61,682 bases of DNA from Novosphingobium sp. BW1 (GCF_008107685.1 NZ_VIRF01000083.1:1-61682); one strand, 5' to 3'; positions 28,444 through 37,490 are shown, numbered from the stretch's first letter. The notes: generated from the letters alone by a model not told the origin. A program made the numbers and translations.

Positions 28444-29163
28444 ATGAAAATCGGACTTCTGGGCACCGGCCACATCGGCAGGACGCTGGCGCGCAAACTT
28501 GCCGCCGCCGGTCATGACGTGAAGGTCGCCAACTCCCGTGGCCCTGACACCATCGAGGCGGACGTGCTGGAGAACGGCGCGCAAGCGGCGACGGCCGAAG
28601 AGGCCCTGAGCGATGTTGACGTCGCGATCCTGTCGATCCCGTTCAACGCGCTGCCCAAGGTCGCGCCGTGGGTCAAGGGTCTGCCCGAGGACGTGGTGCT
28701 GATCGACACGGGAAACTACTATCCCGGCCGCGATGGCCAGATCGAGAGCGAGTGGGCCGCCGAACAGCTGGGGCATCCGGTCGTCAAGGCGTGGAACGCG
28801 ATCGGGTCGCACAGCTTCGCCATCAACGGCAAGCCCAAGGGAGCCGAGGGCCGGATCGCGATCCCGGTCGCGGGCGATCAGGTGGATCATCGCGCGGTGG
28901 CGATGGGTCTCGTCAACGACACCGGCTTTGACGCCTTCGATGCGGGCGTCATCGCCGAATCCTGGCGGCAGCAGCCCGCCGCCCCAGCCTACACCACCGA
29001 TCTTACATACGACGAGATGGGCCCGGCTCTGGCCGCCGCCGAGCGTCACCGCCTGCCCAAGCGTCGCGATCTGAGCTTCGAAATCGCGATGGAGCGTCTT
29101 GGCGAAGGCGTGCCGCCCGACGCGGACTGGAACCTGAAGATCGCCCGCGCCATCAATATGTGA
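28444..29163 (+). CDS. NADP(H)-binding oxidoreductase, F420 reductase-like (COG2085), copy 2
   Basis: 239 residues, MKIGLLGTGHIGRTLARKLA, with the same motifs in the same order as the copy at 26233, including VANSRGPDTIEADVLENGA, NYYPGRDGQIESEWAAEQLG and the terminal block LPKRRDLSFEIAMERLGEG. It lacks the short insertion (about six residues) after the NYYP motif found in copy 1. GGAGAAACCCC precedes the ATG. It likely arose by duplication and has since diverged. It is the last gene of the insert's operon. Confidence 0.87.
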   Translation: MKIGLLGTGHIGRTLARKLAAAGHDVKVANSRGPDTIEADVLENGAQAATAEEALSDVDVAILSIPFNALPKVAPWVKGLPEDVVLIDTGNYYPGRDGQIESEWAAEQLGHPVVKAWNAIGSHSFAINGKPKGAEGRIAIPVAGDQVDHRAVAMGLVNDTGFDAFDAGVIAESWRQQPAAPAYTTDLTYDEMGPALAAAERHRLPKRRDLSFEIAMERLGEGVPPDADWNLKIARAINM

Positions 29164-29547
29164 AGCGGTTGCAAAACCACCCTAAAACGCGCCCGGACAG
29201 ACCGGATGCCCTCGGTCTGTCCGGTGCCAGTGTCATCTCAAAAGTCTTAGGCAAGGCTCCCTTTTGACAGAATAGCAGTGGGAGGCGCTGCTTTGGATAA
29301 CCGGTTTGGCAACGTACGCTTTCCGTTCGCTCTTCGAGGATGCTGCCCGATTTCTGAACGGCAGGTCTGGTGAAGCCGGATTGCGGCAATAGCCTGACCG
29401 ACGAATGGCGGTTGTGGGCCGGCCGATAAGCTGAGCGCGTCGCTGAGCGTGCAAAATCGGCCCGGCACGCTCTGGTCAGTTTGGGCATACAGCAGACGTT
29501 CGCTGCGATGGATTCGAATGGCTGCTATGGGCCGAAACCGGGCAATC
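29164..29547. other. Non-coding flank inside the right end of the unit
   Basis: About 380 bp without a believable gene. Near its start CCGGACAGACCG (29192-29203) and CGGTCTGTCCGG (29212-29223) make a 12-bp inverted repeat, a probable terminator-type hairpin for the operon. The remainder resembles decayed dispersed sequence; wording such as GCGGCAATAGCCTGACC recurs loosely near 58849. Confidence 0.5.
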
Positions 29548-29564
29548 GAACTTGTCCACGCGGC
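29548..29564 (-). repeat. Right terminal inverted repeat of the 4.3-kb unit
   Basis: In reverse complement GCCGCGTGGACAAGTTC; one mismatch to the left end at 25245-25261. Confidence 0.8.
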
Positions 29565-29668
29565 CTAGGGTTCCCCAAACTGTCGAGCTCACCATTGCCG
29601 CGCTGCCTTGGCCGAGACGGGTGAGGTGGTCGATTCCGGGGTCAAGGGCCGATGGCCCGTTGAAAAAA
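29565..29668. repeat. Right fragment of the interrupted intergenic repeat (copy 3)
   Basis: It begins with the duplicated CTAG, continues GGTTCCCCAAACTGTCGA as in copy 1, has the CTCACC/GGTGAG linker pairing, and ends with hairpin A at 29642-29663. Confidence 0.75.
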
Positions 29669-29788
29669 AACCTTCGTCCTTGCGCTCGGCGGACTTTCCC
29701 TCACCAGCTCCCACAACGGAAAAGTGCCCTTCCTGCCCGACAAATATCCGACCATCGTGCAATTGCCCCGATTGGCAGCGGGAATCGT

Positions 29789-29816
29789 TTGACATGCCCC
29801 GGCAACGCTTTAGATG
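29789..29816 (+). promoter_or_regulatory. Promoter of serC
   Basis: TTGACA (29789-29794) and TAGATG (29811-29816) are 16 nt apart, 58 nt before the serC start, whose ribosome binding site is AAGGAGAG. Confidence 0.6.
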
Positions 29817-29873
29817 CGGCTTCGGGCCACGCGGTCCCAACGCCGCGCGAGCTCTCTGTAAGGAGAGTCTTAA

Positions 29874-31007
29874 ATGACTGATATCACGGTACCGGCGCGC
29901 AAGCCTGCGCGTCCGCATTTCTCGTCGGGTCCCTGCGCCAAGGCACCCACCTTTGCTCCCGAAAAGCTGGCCACCGAATCGCTGGGGCGTTCGCACCGCG
30001 CGAAGATCGGCAAGTCGCGCCTTCAGTACTGCATCGACCTGATGCGCGAAGTGCTGCAACTGCCCGACACCCACCGCATCGGTATTGTCCCCGGTTCCGA
30101 CACCGGCGCCTTCGAGATGGCCATGTGGACCATGCTCGGCGCCAAGCCGGTCACCACGCTCGCCTGGGAGAGCTTTGGCGAAGGCTGGGTGACGGACGCT
30201 GTCAAGCAGCTCAAGCTCGACCCCACCGTGATCCGCGCCGACTACGGCCAGATCCCCGACCTGACCCAGGTGGATTGGAGCAACGACGTGCTCTTCACCT
30301 GGAACGGCACCACCTCGGGCGTGCGCGTTCCCAACGCGGACTTCATTCCCGCCGACCGTGAAGGCCTGGCCTTCGCCGATGCCACCTCGGGCGTATTCGC
30401 CTACGACATCGACTGGTCCAAGATCGACGTGGCCACTTTCTCCTGGCAGAAGGTTCTGGGCGGCGAGGGCGGCCATGGCGTACTGATCCTCGGCCCCCGT
30501 GCGGTCGAGCGTCTGGAAACCTACACCCCCGATCGCCCGCTTCCCAAGATCTTCCGCCTGACCAAGGGCGGCAAGCTGATCGAGGGCATCTTCAAGGGCG
30601 AGACGATCAACACCCCCTCGATGCTGGCCGTCGAAGACGCGATTTTCGCGCTTGAGTGGGCCAAGGATCTGGGCGGCCTTGAAGGCCTCAAGGCCCGTTC
30701 GGATGCCAATGCGGCAGCCCTCGACAAGATCGTTGCCGACCGCGACTGGCTTGGCCACCTGGCCGCCGATCCGGCGACCCGTTCGAAGACCTCGGTCTGC
30801 CTGACCGTCGAGGGCGCGGACACCGACTTCATCAAGAAGTTCGCCTCCGCTCTCGAGAAGGAAGGCGCAGCCTTCGATCTCGCTGGCTACCGCGATGCGC
30901 CCGCTGGCCTTCGTATCTGGTGCGGCGCCACGGTCAACACCCAGGACATCGAGGATCTCGGTCCCTGGCTTGACTGGGCCTACGCCACCGTCAAGGCCGC
31001 TGCCTGA
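29874..31007 (+). CDS. serC: Phosphoserine aminotransferase
   Basis: 377 residues. The N-terminus PARPHFSSGPCAKAPTFAPE is that of the alphaproteobacterial SerC type. The PLP lysine lies in VATFSWQKVLGGEGGHGVLI, and TTLAWESFGEGWVTDAVKQL and LFTWNGTTSGVRVPNADFIP form the substrate and cofactor pocket. SerC converts 3-phosphohydroxypyruvate to phosphoserine in serine synthesis, and acts in pyridoxal phosphate synthesis in some bacteria. It is followed by serA, which makes its substrate. ATG 29874 has AAGGAGAG upstream. Confidence 0.97.
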   Translation: MTDITVPARKPARPHFSSGPCAKAPTFAPEKLATESLGRSHRAKIGKSRLQYCIDLMREVLQLPDTHRIGIVPGSDTGAFEMAMWTMLGAKPVTTLAWESFGEGWVTDAVKQLKLDPTVIRADYGQIPDLTQVDWSNDVLFTWNGTTSGVRVPNADFIPADREGLAFADATSGVFAYDIDWSKIDVATFSWQKVLGGEGGHGVLILGPRAVERLETYTPDRPLPKIFRLTKGGKLIEGIFKGETINTPSMLAVEDAIFALEWAKDLGGLEGLKARSDANAAALDKIVADRDWLGHLAADPATRSKTSVCLTVEGADTDFIKKFASALEKEGAAFDLAGYRDAPAGLRIWCGATVNTQDIEDLGPWLDWAYATVKAAA

Positions 31008-31022
31008 TTTTGTCGCTGTGTC

Positions 31023-31048
31023 CCGGCCATCGCGCCGGGGCCGGTTTT
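31023..31048 (+). terminator. Terminator-like hairpin between serC and serA
   Basis: CCGGCC (31023-31028) pairs with GGCCGG (31039-31044), followed by TTTT. It could reduce read-through from serC into serA. Confidence 0.5.
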
Positions 31049-31133
31049 CTCGCAGGTCTGGCAAGGTGCCGCCTGTGTTCCCCGCCAGCTGTCCGTGTGT
31101 GGACGCGCGGGACGACGACAAGGAATTTGTAAA

Positions 31134-32720
31134 ATGACCAAGCCCAAGGTTCTCATTTCGGACAAGATGGACCCGAACGCTGCGCGCATCTTCGAAGAGC
31201 GTGGCTGCGATGTGGACGTCATCACTGGTGAAACGCCCGAGCAGCTGATCGCCCGCATCGGCGAATACGATGGCCTCGCCATCCGCTCCTCGACCAAGGT
31301 CACCAAGGAAATCCTCGACGCCGCGACCAACCTCAAGGTCATCGGCCGCGCTGGCATCGGCGTTGACAACGTCGACATCCCCTATGCCTCGGGCAAGGGC
31401 GTCGTCGTCATGAATACCCCGTTCGGCAACTCGATTACCACTGCCGAGCATGCCATTGCGATGATGTTCGCGCTTGCCCGCCAGATCCCGGAAGCCAACG
31501 CGCAGACCAAGGAAGGCAAGTGGCCCAAGAACGCCTTCATGGGCGTGGAAGTCACCGGCAAGACGCTTGGCCTCATTGGCGCGGGCAACATCGGCTCGAT
31601 CGTTGCCAGCCGTGCGCTCGGCCTCAAGATGAAGGTCGTGGCCTACGATCCGTTCCTGACACCAGAGCGCGCCGTGGAAATGGGTGTGGAGAAGGCCGAT
31701 CTCGACACCGTTCTGGGCAAGGCCGACTTCATCACGCTGCACACCCCGCTGACCGAGCAGACCCGCAACATTCTCTCGGAGGACAACCTTGCGAAGACCA
31801 AGAAGGGCGTGCGCATCGTCAACTGCGCGCGTGGCGGTCTGATCGACGAGAACGCGCTCAAGAAGATGCTCGACTCCGGCCACGTTGCGGGCGCCGCGCT
31901 CGACGTGTTCCAGACCGAGCCGGCCAAGGACTCGCCGCTGTTCGAGTGCGCGAACTTCATCTGCACCCCGCACCTGGGCGCCTCGACCACCGAAGCGCAG
32001 GTCAACGTCGCGCTGCAGGTGGCCGAGCAGCTTGCCGACTACCTCGTCAACGGCGGTGTCACGAACGCGCTCAACATGCCCTCGCTCTCGGCTGAGGAAG
32101 CGCCCAAGCTCAAGCCCTACATGAAGCTTGCCGAACAGCTCGGCAGCCTCGTCGGCCAGCTGACCCGCGATTCGGTTCCGCGCATCTCGATCCACACCGA
32201 AGGTGCGGCCGCGGAACTCAACATGCGCCCGATGGTCGCGGCGGTCCTCGCCGGGTTCCTGCGCGTCCAGTCGGACTCGGTCAACATGGTCAACGCCCCG
32301 TACCTCGCCAAGGAGCGCGGTCTGGAAGTGCGCGAAGTGAAGACCGAGCGCGAAGGCAACTACCACACGCTGATCCGCGTCTCGGTGAAGACCGAATCCG
32401 GTGAGCGCTCGGTGGCGGGCACGCTGTTCAACAACCAGGACCCGCGCCTGATCGAACTGTTCGGCATCAGCGTCGAATCCGACCTGTCGGGCGACATGAT
32501 GTACATCGTCAACGAGGACGCGCCGGGCTTCATCGGCCGCATCGGCACGCTGCTGGGCGAAAACGGCATCAACATCGGCACCTTCAACCTGGGCCGCCGC
32601 GAGACCGGCGGCGAGGCTGTGCTGATGCTCTCGGTTGACAGCGCGGTCCCCGAGGACGTGCTCAAGCAGGCCGAGGCTCTTCCGGGCGTGAAGCTGGTCA
32701 AGGCGCTCAAGTTCGCTTGA
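31134..32720 (+). CDS. serA: D-3-phosphoglycerate dehydrogenase
   Basis: 528 residues, the long form. The catalytic and NAD domains show KVIGRAGIGVDNVDIPYASG, TLGLIGAGNIGSIVASRALG (Rossmann GxGxxG), RIVNCARGGLIDENALKKML (Arg) and CANFICTPHLGASTTEAQVN (Glu and His of the catalytic set). An intervening domain (about 320-450) is followed by a C-terminal ACT domain, DMMYIVNEDAPGFIGRIGTL, which usually gives feedback control by serine. It catalyses the first step of serine synthesis. ATG 31134 has AAGGA upstream and matches the family N-terminus MTKPKVLISDKMD. Confidence 0.98.
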   Translation: MTKPKVLISDKMDPNAARIFEERGCDVDVITGETPEQLIARIGEYDGLAIRSSTKVTKEILDAATNLKVIGRAGIGVDNVDIPYASGKGVVVMNTPFGNSITTAEHAIAMMFALARQIPEANAQTKEGKWPKNAFMGVEVTGKTLGLIGAGNIGSIVASRALGLKMKVVAYDPFLTPERAVEMGVEKADLDTVLGKADFITLHTPLTEQTRNILSEDNLAKTKKGVRIVNCARGGLIDENALKKMLDSGHVAGAALDVFQTEPAKDSPLFECANFICTPHLGASTTEAQVNVALQVAEQLADYLVNGGVTNALNMPSLSAEEAPKLKPYMKLAEQLGSLVGQLTRDSVPRISIHTEGAAAELNMRPMVAAVLAGFLRVQSDSVNMVNAPYLAKERGLEVREVKTEREGNYHTLIRVSVKTESGERSVAGTLFNNQDPRLIELFGISVESDLSGDMMYIVNEDAPGFIGRIGTLLGENGINIGTFNLGRRETGGEAVLMLSVDSAVPEDVLKQAEALPGVKLVKALKFA

Positions 32721-32748
32721 TCCACGCCGCAGCCCTCGGGCCGTCGCA

Positions 32749-32800
32749 GATACGAACGATAGTGGGGGCGGGCCTTCGGGCACCGCCCCCTTGTCGTATC
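32749..32800 (+). terminator. Large terminator-type hairpin after serA
   Basis: GGGGGCGG (32764-32771) pairs with CCGCCCCC (32783-32790), and GATACGA (32749-32755) with TCGTATC (32794-32800), giving a two-part stem 28 nt after the serA stop. Only TTG follows the inner stem, so it is not a classic T-run terminator. Confidence 0.6.
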
Positions 32801-32842
32801 GAAGGGATGGGGAACTCCGAAGAAGGGGGAAGCAAGACAAAT

Positions 32843-32862
32843 GCGAGGGCCTTCGCCCTCGC
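32843..32862. repeat. Hairpin B variant of the intergenic repeat
   Basis: GCGAGGGCCTTCGCCCTCGC is a perfect 8-bp stem with a CTTC loop, followed by GCTCCCGGA, which matches the sequence after hairpin B in copy 1 (GGCTCCCCGA). No hairpin A follows. Confidence 0.55.
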
Positions 32863-33072
32863 GCTCCCGGATTCGGGGAGCTGTGGCCTATTGGAGAGGC
32901 CGCTCCCTCCTGCTGTCGCTGTTCTCGCCACCGCCGGTCCGGTGCCGTCTGACCGAAGGTCGCATTGATGGCGTTGTGAGGAATAGAGCGATTGTGTCTT
33001 CTCAAGAACCCTTTAGTGTCATGATCTTCAGAAAGAGACATTCTTGTTGTTGAAGGTTCTCGGGGCGGAGGT

Positions 33073-33683
33073 GTGGTCCTGCTTTCCTTGATTTTGCTTG
33101 GACTGGCGTCAAATTTGACGGCGCCTACTTTAAGTCGCGACAAGATTATGGAAATTGGTTCGGGCCTGGCGCAACTGCGATTAGATGACAATGTCGCGGC
33201 AGAATTTGACCTGATACTGTCGCTCGATGGCACACCGTTGCGCTGCAAAATACTGCGGAGCAAGGGCAATTCGAAAATGGCAGAAGTCATTTTCCCCACT
33301 TTTATGCGATGAAAATGTTCAAATCTGCCGAGGCCGATGGAGGCCGCACGTACGGCAGACTGCGCTATATATTCGAAGCAGGGACGAGACGAATTGACCT
33401 TGGGTTGGAAGCCAAGCCCGATATGGAACTATTCGTCGCAAGCCTGCCCGGCGAGAATGAAAATCAACTGGATGTGCCGGTTTCGGTGTACGTTGACGGC
33501 GATGGGCAGGTCGCGGATTGCCAAGGGGCCTCGACGCAGAACAGTGCCTATGCCGATGTGGCCTGCCAGCAAGTGCGTGGGCAGGCGTTCACCAAATTCT
33601 ACGATGAAGACTCTGCCCGGATCTCCTATGTTCAGGAGTTGCTGATCCGCTTCAGCACTCAAGCACCCGATGCGGAAAATTGA
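33073..33683 (+). pseudogene. TonB-C-like exported protein split by a frameshift
   Basis: Two overlapping frames, 33073-33312 (79 aa) and 33309-33683 (124 aa), read as one protein. The first has a signal-like N-terminus (MVLLSLILLGLASNLTAP) and FDLILSLDGTPLRCKILRSK; the second continues with KMFKSAEADGGRTYGRLRYI. Together they give the TonB C-terminal-like pattern DG-x-C-x-SxGN ... GRxxYGR without a gap. A second such repeat follows (LDVPVSVYVDGDGQVADCQG). The break falls at a TTTT run (33299-33303), so an indel is likely. ATG of the second frame overlaps the stop of the first, so coupled translation of two halves cannot be excluded. GC content is lower than in the neighbours. Confidence 0.6.
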
Positions 33684-33775
33684 GTGCATCGCAAGACATG
33701 ACAGGTCTTCACATCACGATCTGCAAAGAAGATTCACGGGCAACGCGCGACGCTGACATAGGCTGTTTGGGCAGC

Positions 33776-33795
33776 CCGAGGGCGATAGCCCTCGG
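33776..33795. repeat. Isolated hairpin B of the intergenic repeat
   Basis: CCGAGGGCGATAGCCCTCGG, preceded by CTGTTTGGGCAGC as in the full copies, but without hairpin A and linker. Confidence 0.7.
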
Positions 33796-34270
33796 AAATC
33801 AATTTCTTTGCCCTTTTTCAGCCGCATTCTTGGACATGGTACAGGAGACGACGCCAGCAGGGGCTTGGCCTTGCGCGCGGTGAGATTGGATTTTCCTACA
33901 CCCGAGGGGCTGCGGTATTCTCGTCGTTCGACCTGTCGCGTTGGTGGCTGTCAGGAAGGAAAGGGATGCGTGTCGCTGCAATTCTGCCAGGATCTGACAG
34001 CGGGGCGGTTTGGCGCAGGGTGACAGGTGACACGATCTTCCTCTGGACTGTGTCAACTGTGTCAACCTGGGTGTCACTTTTGGGCTGATAGGGGCGGGAA
34101 ATCGGCACGGAGGAGGCAAGATCGTGCGCGGGGGCGGCTCGCGGCTTGCTGAATCCGTCGTGCTGGCCCTATAGGCGCACCCGAACAAGGCCGCGCATCT
34201 TCTGCGCGCGGCTCGAAAGCGCCGGATTGCCCGATCTGCGGTCCGGCCATTGGAGTTTGGAAACGTTCAC
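33796..34270. other. Gap before hisZ without a supported gene
   Basis: About 475 bp. The stretch TGTGTCAACTGTGTCAACCTGG around 34046-34067 contains the direct repeat TGTGTCAAC twice, eight bases apart in register. No gene, promoter or terminator could be supported otherwise. Confidence 0.4.
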
Positions 34271-35395
34271 ATGCAGGATACCGACCGCGACCTGTTGCCC
34301 GAAGGGCTTGGAGACCGTCTGCCCGCGCAGGCCCGTGCCGCACAGCATGTGCGCCGCGTGGGGCATGACGTTCTGGCCAGCCACGGCTACGCGCGCGTCG
34401 AGCCGCCGGTTCTTGAATTCGAGAAGTCGCTGGCAAGCCGCATGGCCGGTGTCCAGGCGCGCCGCATGTTCCGTTTCGTCGATCCGGCCTCGCTGCGCCT
34501 CCTCGCGCTGCGCTCGGACATCACCGCGCAGGTCGCGCGCATGGCCGCGACCAGCCTCGCCACTGCGCCGCGCCCGCTGCGCCTGTCCTATTCTGGCCCG
34601 GTCTCGACCATCAAGGGCGATGGCCTCGACCCCGCCCGTGAGCGTCTGCAGCTGGGCGCCGAGCTGGTCGGCATCGACACGGTCGCAGCCGCGGCCGAAA
34701 TCGTGGAACTGGCCATTGAGACCCTGGCAAGCGCCGGGGCGACCGGGATCTCGGTCGACTTCACGCTTCCTGATCTTGTCGACACGCTGAGCGCCGGGCC
34801 GCTGCCGTTGGACGCCGCGCAGATCGAGAAGGTGCGTGAGATGCTGGATGCGAAGGACGCAGGCGGGCTCGTGGACGTGGGCGGTGAGGGGTATCTCCCG
34901 CTGCTCTACGCGGTCGGCCCGTTCGAGAGCGCGGTCGCACAGTTGGAGTCGTTCCAGGCTGGCGGTGCGCTTGACAGCCGCATCGAGGGCCTGCGTGCCA
35001 TTGCCGCGCGCGTGGGCGGCAAGGCGCGCCTGACGCTCGACCCGTCCGAGCGCCATGGTTTCGAGTACCAGTCCTGGTTCGGCTTCACGATTTATGCCGA
35101 GGGCATTTCGGGCAGCCTGGGCCGGGGCGGTACGTACCAAATTCTCGGCCAGGCGGGCGAGGAGCCTGAGGCTGCAACCGGCTTCTCGCTCTACCCCGAC
35201 CCGCTGATCGAGGCGCTTGCTGCCACCTCGGACGAGCCGCGAAAGCTTTTCTTGCCGCTGGGTTACGACGTGCAGGTGGCCGCGCAGCAGCGCGCCGTGG
35301 GCTGGATCACGCTGGCCGCGCTGTCGGACAGCGATGACCCGCGCGCGCTGGGCTGCTCGCACGTTCTGGAAGGGCGCGAGGCGATCGCGCTGTAA
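34271..35395 (+). CDS. hisZ: ATP phosphoribosyltransferase regulatory subunit
   Basis: 374 residues. It resembles class II histidyl-tRNA synthetase cores without tRNA-binding parts: LLPEGLGDRLPAQARAAQHV at the start, RVEPPVLEFEKSL, RLLALRSDITAQVARMAATS (motif 2-like), ERLQLGAELVGIDTVAAAAE and GRGGTYQILG near the end. This is HisZ, which with a short HisG forms the first enzyme of histidine synthesis. No hisG is in the window. ATG 34271 is preferred over a TTG at 34250. It precedes purA, a common alphaproteobacterial order. Confidence 0.92.
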   Translation: MQDTDRDLLPEGLGDRLPAQARAAQHVRRVGHDVLASHGYARVEPPVLEFEKSLASRMAGVQARRMFRFVDPASLRLLALRSDITAQVARMAATSLATAPRPLRLSYSGPVSTIKGDGLDPARERLQLGAELVGIDTVAAAAEIVELAIETLASAGATGISVDFTLPDLVDTLSAGPLPLDAAQIEKVREMLDAKDAGGLVDVGGEGYLPLLYAVGPFESAVAQLESFQAGGALDSRIEGLRAIAARVGGKARLTLDPSERHGFEYQSWFGFTIYAEGISGSLGRGGTYQILGQAGEEPEAATGFSLYPDPLIEALAATSDEPRKLFLPLGYDVQVAAQQRAVGWITLAALSDSDDPRALGCSHVLEGREAIAL

Positions 35396-35547
35396 TGGGG
35401 CGGGTGGCCTTTCGGGTAATGCAATTCCCCGCGAGGCGGCCTTCGTGGCAATTCTATTGCAGATGGCAGCGTCCAAACCTTGCCCTTGGCGCCACCTTCC
35501 CCTAGGGCGCGCCTCGGAACTTCAATTAGCAGTGAAAGCGTGAAGCG

Positions 35548-36837
35548 TTGGCAAACGTAACGGTGATCGGCGCCCAGTGGGGCGATGAGGGCAAGGGCAA
35601 GATCGTGGACTGGCTGGCCAGCCGGGCCGACGCAGTTGTCCGTTTCCAGGGCGGCCACAACGCCGGGCACACGCTCGTCGTGGGTGAGCAGGTCTACAAG
35701 CTGTCGCTGCTGCCTTCGGGCATCGTGACCGGCACGCTGTCGATTATCGGCAACGGCGTCGTGCTCGATCCCTGGCACCTCAAGTCCGAGGTCGAGAAGC
35801 TTCGTGGCCAAAGCGTGGAGATCAACGCGGACAACTTTGCGATCGCGGACAACTGCCCGCTGATCCTGCCGGTCCACCGCGAACTCGACGGTCTGCGTGA
35901 AGCGGCGGCGGGTGCCGGAAAGATCGGCACCACCGGTCGCGGCATCGGTCCGGCCTACGAGGACAAGGTCGGCCGCCGCGCGATCCGCGTGTGCGATCTG
36001 GCCCACCTAGACGCGCTCGAACCGCAGCTTGATCGCCTGTGCGCCCACCACGATGCGCTGCGCGCCGGCTTCGGCCAGCCGCCCATCGACCGCGAAGCGC
36101 TGCTCAAGGAACTGGCCGAGATCGCGCCGTTCGTGTTGCAGTTTGCAGGGCCGACCTGGCGCCGTCTCAACAAGGTCAAGAAGGCGGGCGCCCGCGTCCT
36201 CTTCGAAGGCGCGCAGGGTGTTCTGCTCGACGTCGACCACGGCACCTACCCCTTCGTTACCAGCTCGAACACGGTGTCGGGCACGGCGGCGAGCGGTTCG
36301 GGCCTTGGCCCTTCGGCCACCGGCTTCGTTCTGGGTATCGTCAAGGCGTACACCACGCGCGTGGGCTCGGGTCCGTTCCCGACCGAGCTTGAGGATGAGA
36401 CCGGCCAGCGCTTGGGCGAACGTGGCCACGAGTTCGGCACCGTCACCGGCCGCAAGCGCCGTTGTGGCTGGTTCGACGCGGTCCTTACCCGTCAGTCCTG
36501 CGCCATTTCGGGCGTGACCGGCATTGCGCTGACCAAGCTCGACGTCCTCGATGGCTTCGAGAAGGTCAAGATCTGCACCGGCTACCGCCTTAACGGCAAG
36601 GTCCTCGACTATTTCCCGAGCCACGCTGCGGACCAGGCCAATGTCGAGCCGATCTACGAGGAAATGGACGGCTGGCAAGGCACGACCGCAGGAGCGCGCT
36701 CGTGGGCGGACCTTCCGGCACAGGCGATCAAGTACATTCAGCGCGTGCAGGAACTGATCGAGACGCCGGTCGCGCTGGTGTCGACTAGCCCCGAGCGGGA
36801 GGACACGATCCTCGTGCGCGATCCCTTCGCGGACTGA
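35548..36837 (+). CDS. purA: Adenylosuccinate synthetase
   Basis: 429 residues. Begins (M)[20 protein letters not shown], the conserved GTP-binding N-terminus, followed by [20 protein letters not shown] with the catalytic His, [20 protein letters not shown], and [20 protein letters not shown]. The enzyme joins IMP and aspartate using GTP on the route to AMP. The start is a TTG at 35548; this is forced because the family N-terminus begins at the next codon and no ATG or GTG is in frame there. A weak GTGAAG precedes it. Confidence 0.98.
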   Translation: MANVTVIGAQWGDEGKGKIVDWLASRADAVVRFQGGHNAGHTLVVGEQVYKLSLLPSGIVTGTLSIIGNGVVLDPWHLKSEVEKLRGQSVEINADNFAIADNCPLILPVHRELDGLREAAAGAGKIGTTGRGIGPAYEDKVGRRAIRVCDLAHLDALEPQLDRLCAHHDALRAGFGQPPIDREALLKELAEIAPFVLQFAGPTWRRLNKVKKAGARVLFEGAQGVLLDVDHGTYPFVTSSNTVSGTAASGSGLGPSATGFVLGIVKAYTTRVGSGPFPTELEDETGQRLGERGHEFGTVTGRKRRCGWFDAVLTRQSCAISGVTGIALTKLDVLDGFEKVKICTGYRLNGKVLDYFPSHAADQANVEPIYEEMDGWQGTTAGARSWADLPAQAIKYIQRVQELIETPVALVSTSPEREDTILVRDPFAD

Positions 36838-36905
36838 GCGCAGACACAGCTCTGGCCGCAGAAATGCGGACTGGTGGCCCGGCAAGGGCCTGATAGGATC
36901 GGAGC

Positions 36906-37412
36906 ATGCGCTGGCTTGCCCCGATCCTTTTGCTTTGGGCCCTTGTTCCTGCTCCGGCGGATGCGCCTGGCCGGTTGCAGGTGCTCGACTTCCTGCGCGT
37001 TACCAAGTCCGCACGCACGCTGGAACTGTGGCAGGGCGAGCCGGGGCAGGGTGGGCGTCTTGTCCGCGTGATCGACGGGCTTCAGTTCGGAGATAACCCG
37101 CAAGGGCACAAGCGCTTCGAGGGTGATGAGCGTACCCCGGAGGGCCGCTACGTCATCGATTGGGGCAATCCCGATTCGCGCTACCATCTCTCGCTGCACA
37201 TCTCCTATCCCAACGCGGCCGACCGCGCTTATGCAAGAGCCCACGGGCGTTCGGCGGGCGGGATGATCATGCTGCATGGCCAGCCCAACGGCTGGGGGGA
37301 GGGCCGGGTGCCCGGCGACTGGACCGATGGCTGTATCGCACTTTCCAATGCCGAGATCGAGGCCTTGTGGGAGGTTGTGCCTGACGGCACGCCCATCGAG
37401 ATCCGTCCCTGA
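36906..37412 (+). CDS. L,D-transpeptidase (YkuD) family protein
   Basis: 168 residues. A short signal peptide (MRWLAPILLLWALVPAPADA) implies export. The YkuD catalytic core has GMIMLHGQPNGWGEGRVPGD followed by WTDGCIALSNAEIEALWEVV, with the conserved His and the nucleophilic Cys of HG-xn-GC. The preceding GDERTPEGRYVIDWGN is also typical. Such enzymes make 3-3 cross-links in peptidoglycan or attach proteins to it. It is small, with no LysM or peptidoglycan-binding domain. The gene is 68 nt after purA and may have its own promoter. Confidence 0.9.
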   Translation: MRWLAPILLLWALVPAPADAPGRLQVLDFLRVTKSARTLELWQGEPGQGGRLVRVIDGLQFGDNPQGHKRFEGDERTPEGRYVIDWGNPDSRYHLSLHISYPNAADRAYARAHGRSAGGMIMLHGQPNGWGEGRVPGDWTDGCIALSNAEIEALWEVVPDGTPIEIRP

Positions 37413-37490
37413 TAAAAGGCTTGAGGGGTAGCTGTACGCACATGCAGGGCAGTCATCTCTCTCTTTTTGGGTTGTAAAAAACGACATTGC

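Larger units (their letters stand above)
25245..29564. mobile_element. 4.3-kb transposon-like unit without transposase
   Basis: The ends are GCCGCGTGGACAAATTC (25245-25261) and, inverted, GCCGCGTGGACAAGTTC (29548-29564), a 16/17 match. Each end is flanked by CTAG (25241-25244 and 29565-29568). Deleting the unit and one CTAG restores an intergenic repeat that aligns without a gap to copy 1, so the insertion boundaries are well supported. The cargo is an HxlR regulator, two NADP(H)-dependent oxidoreductases and a flavin monooxygenase. No transposase or integrase frame is present. A CTAG target duplication fits the YTAR preference of IS5-type transposases; a helper acting in trans, or loss of the transposase, is inferred. 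Confidence 0.75.

Noticed and set aside
26233..29163. F420-dependent metabolism
   Set aside because: The resemblance is to a fold shared with many NADP(H) enzymes. No F420 synthesis gene is in the window, so the family name is not taken as function.
29589..33299. Open frame of 1236 codons antisense to serC and serA
   Set aside because: It covers two well-known genes in the other direction and has no recognisable domain; third-position GC bias keeps it open.
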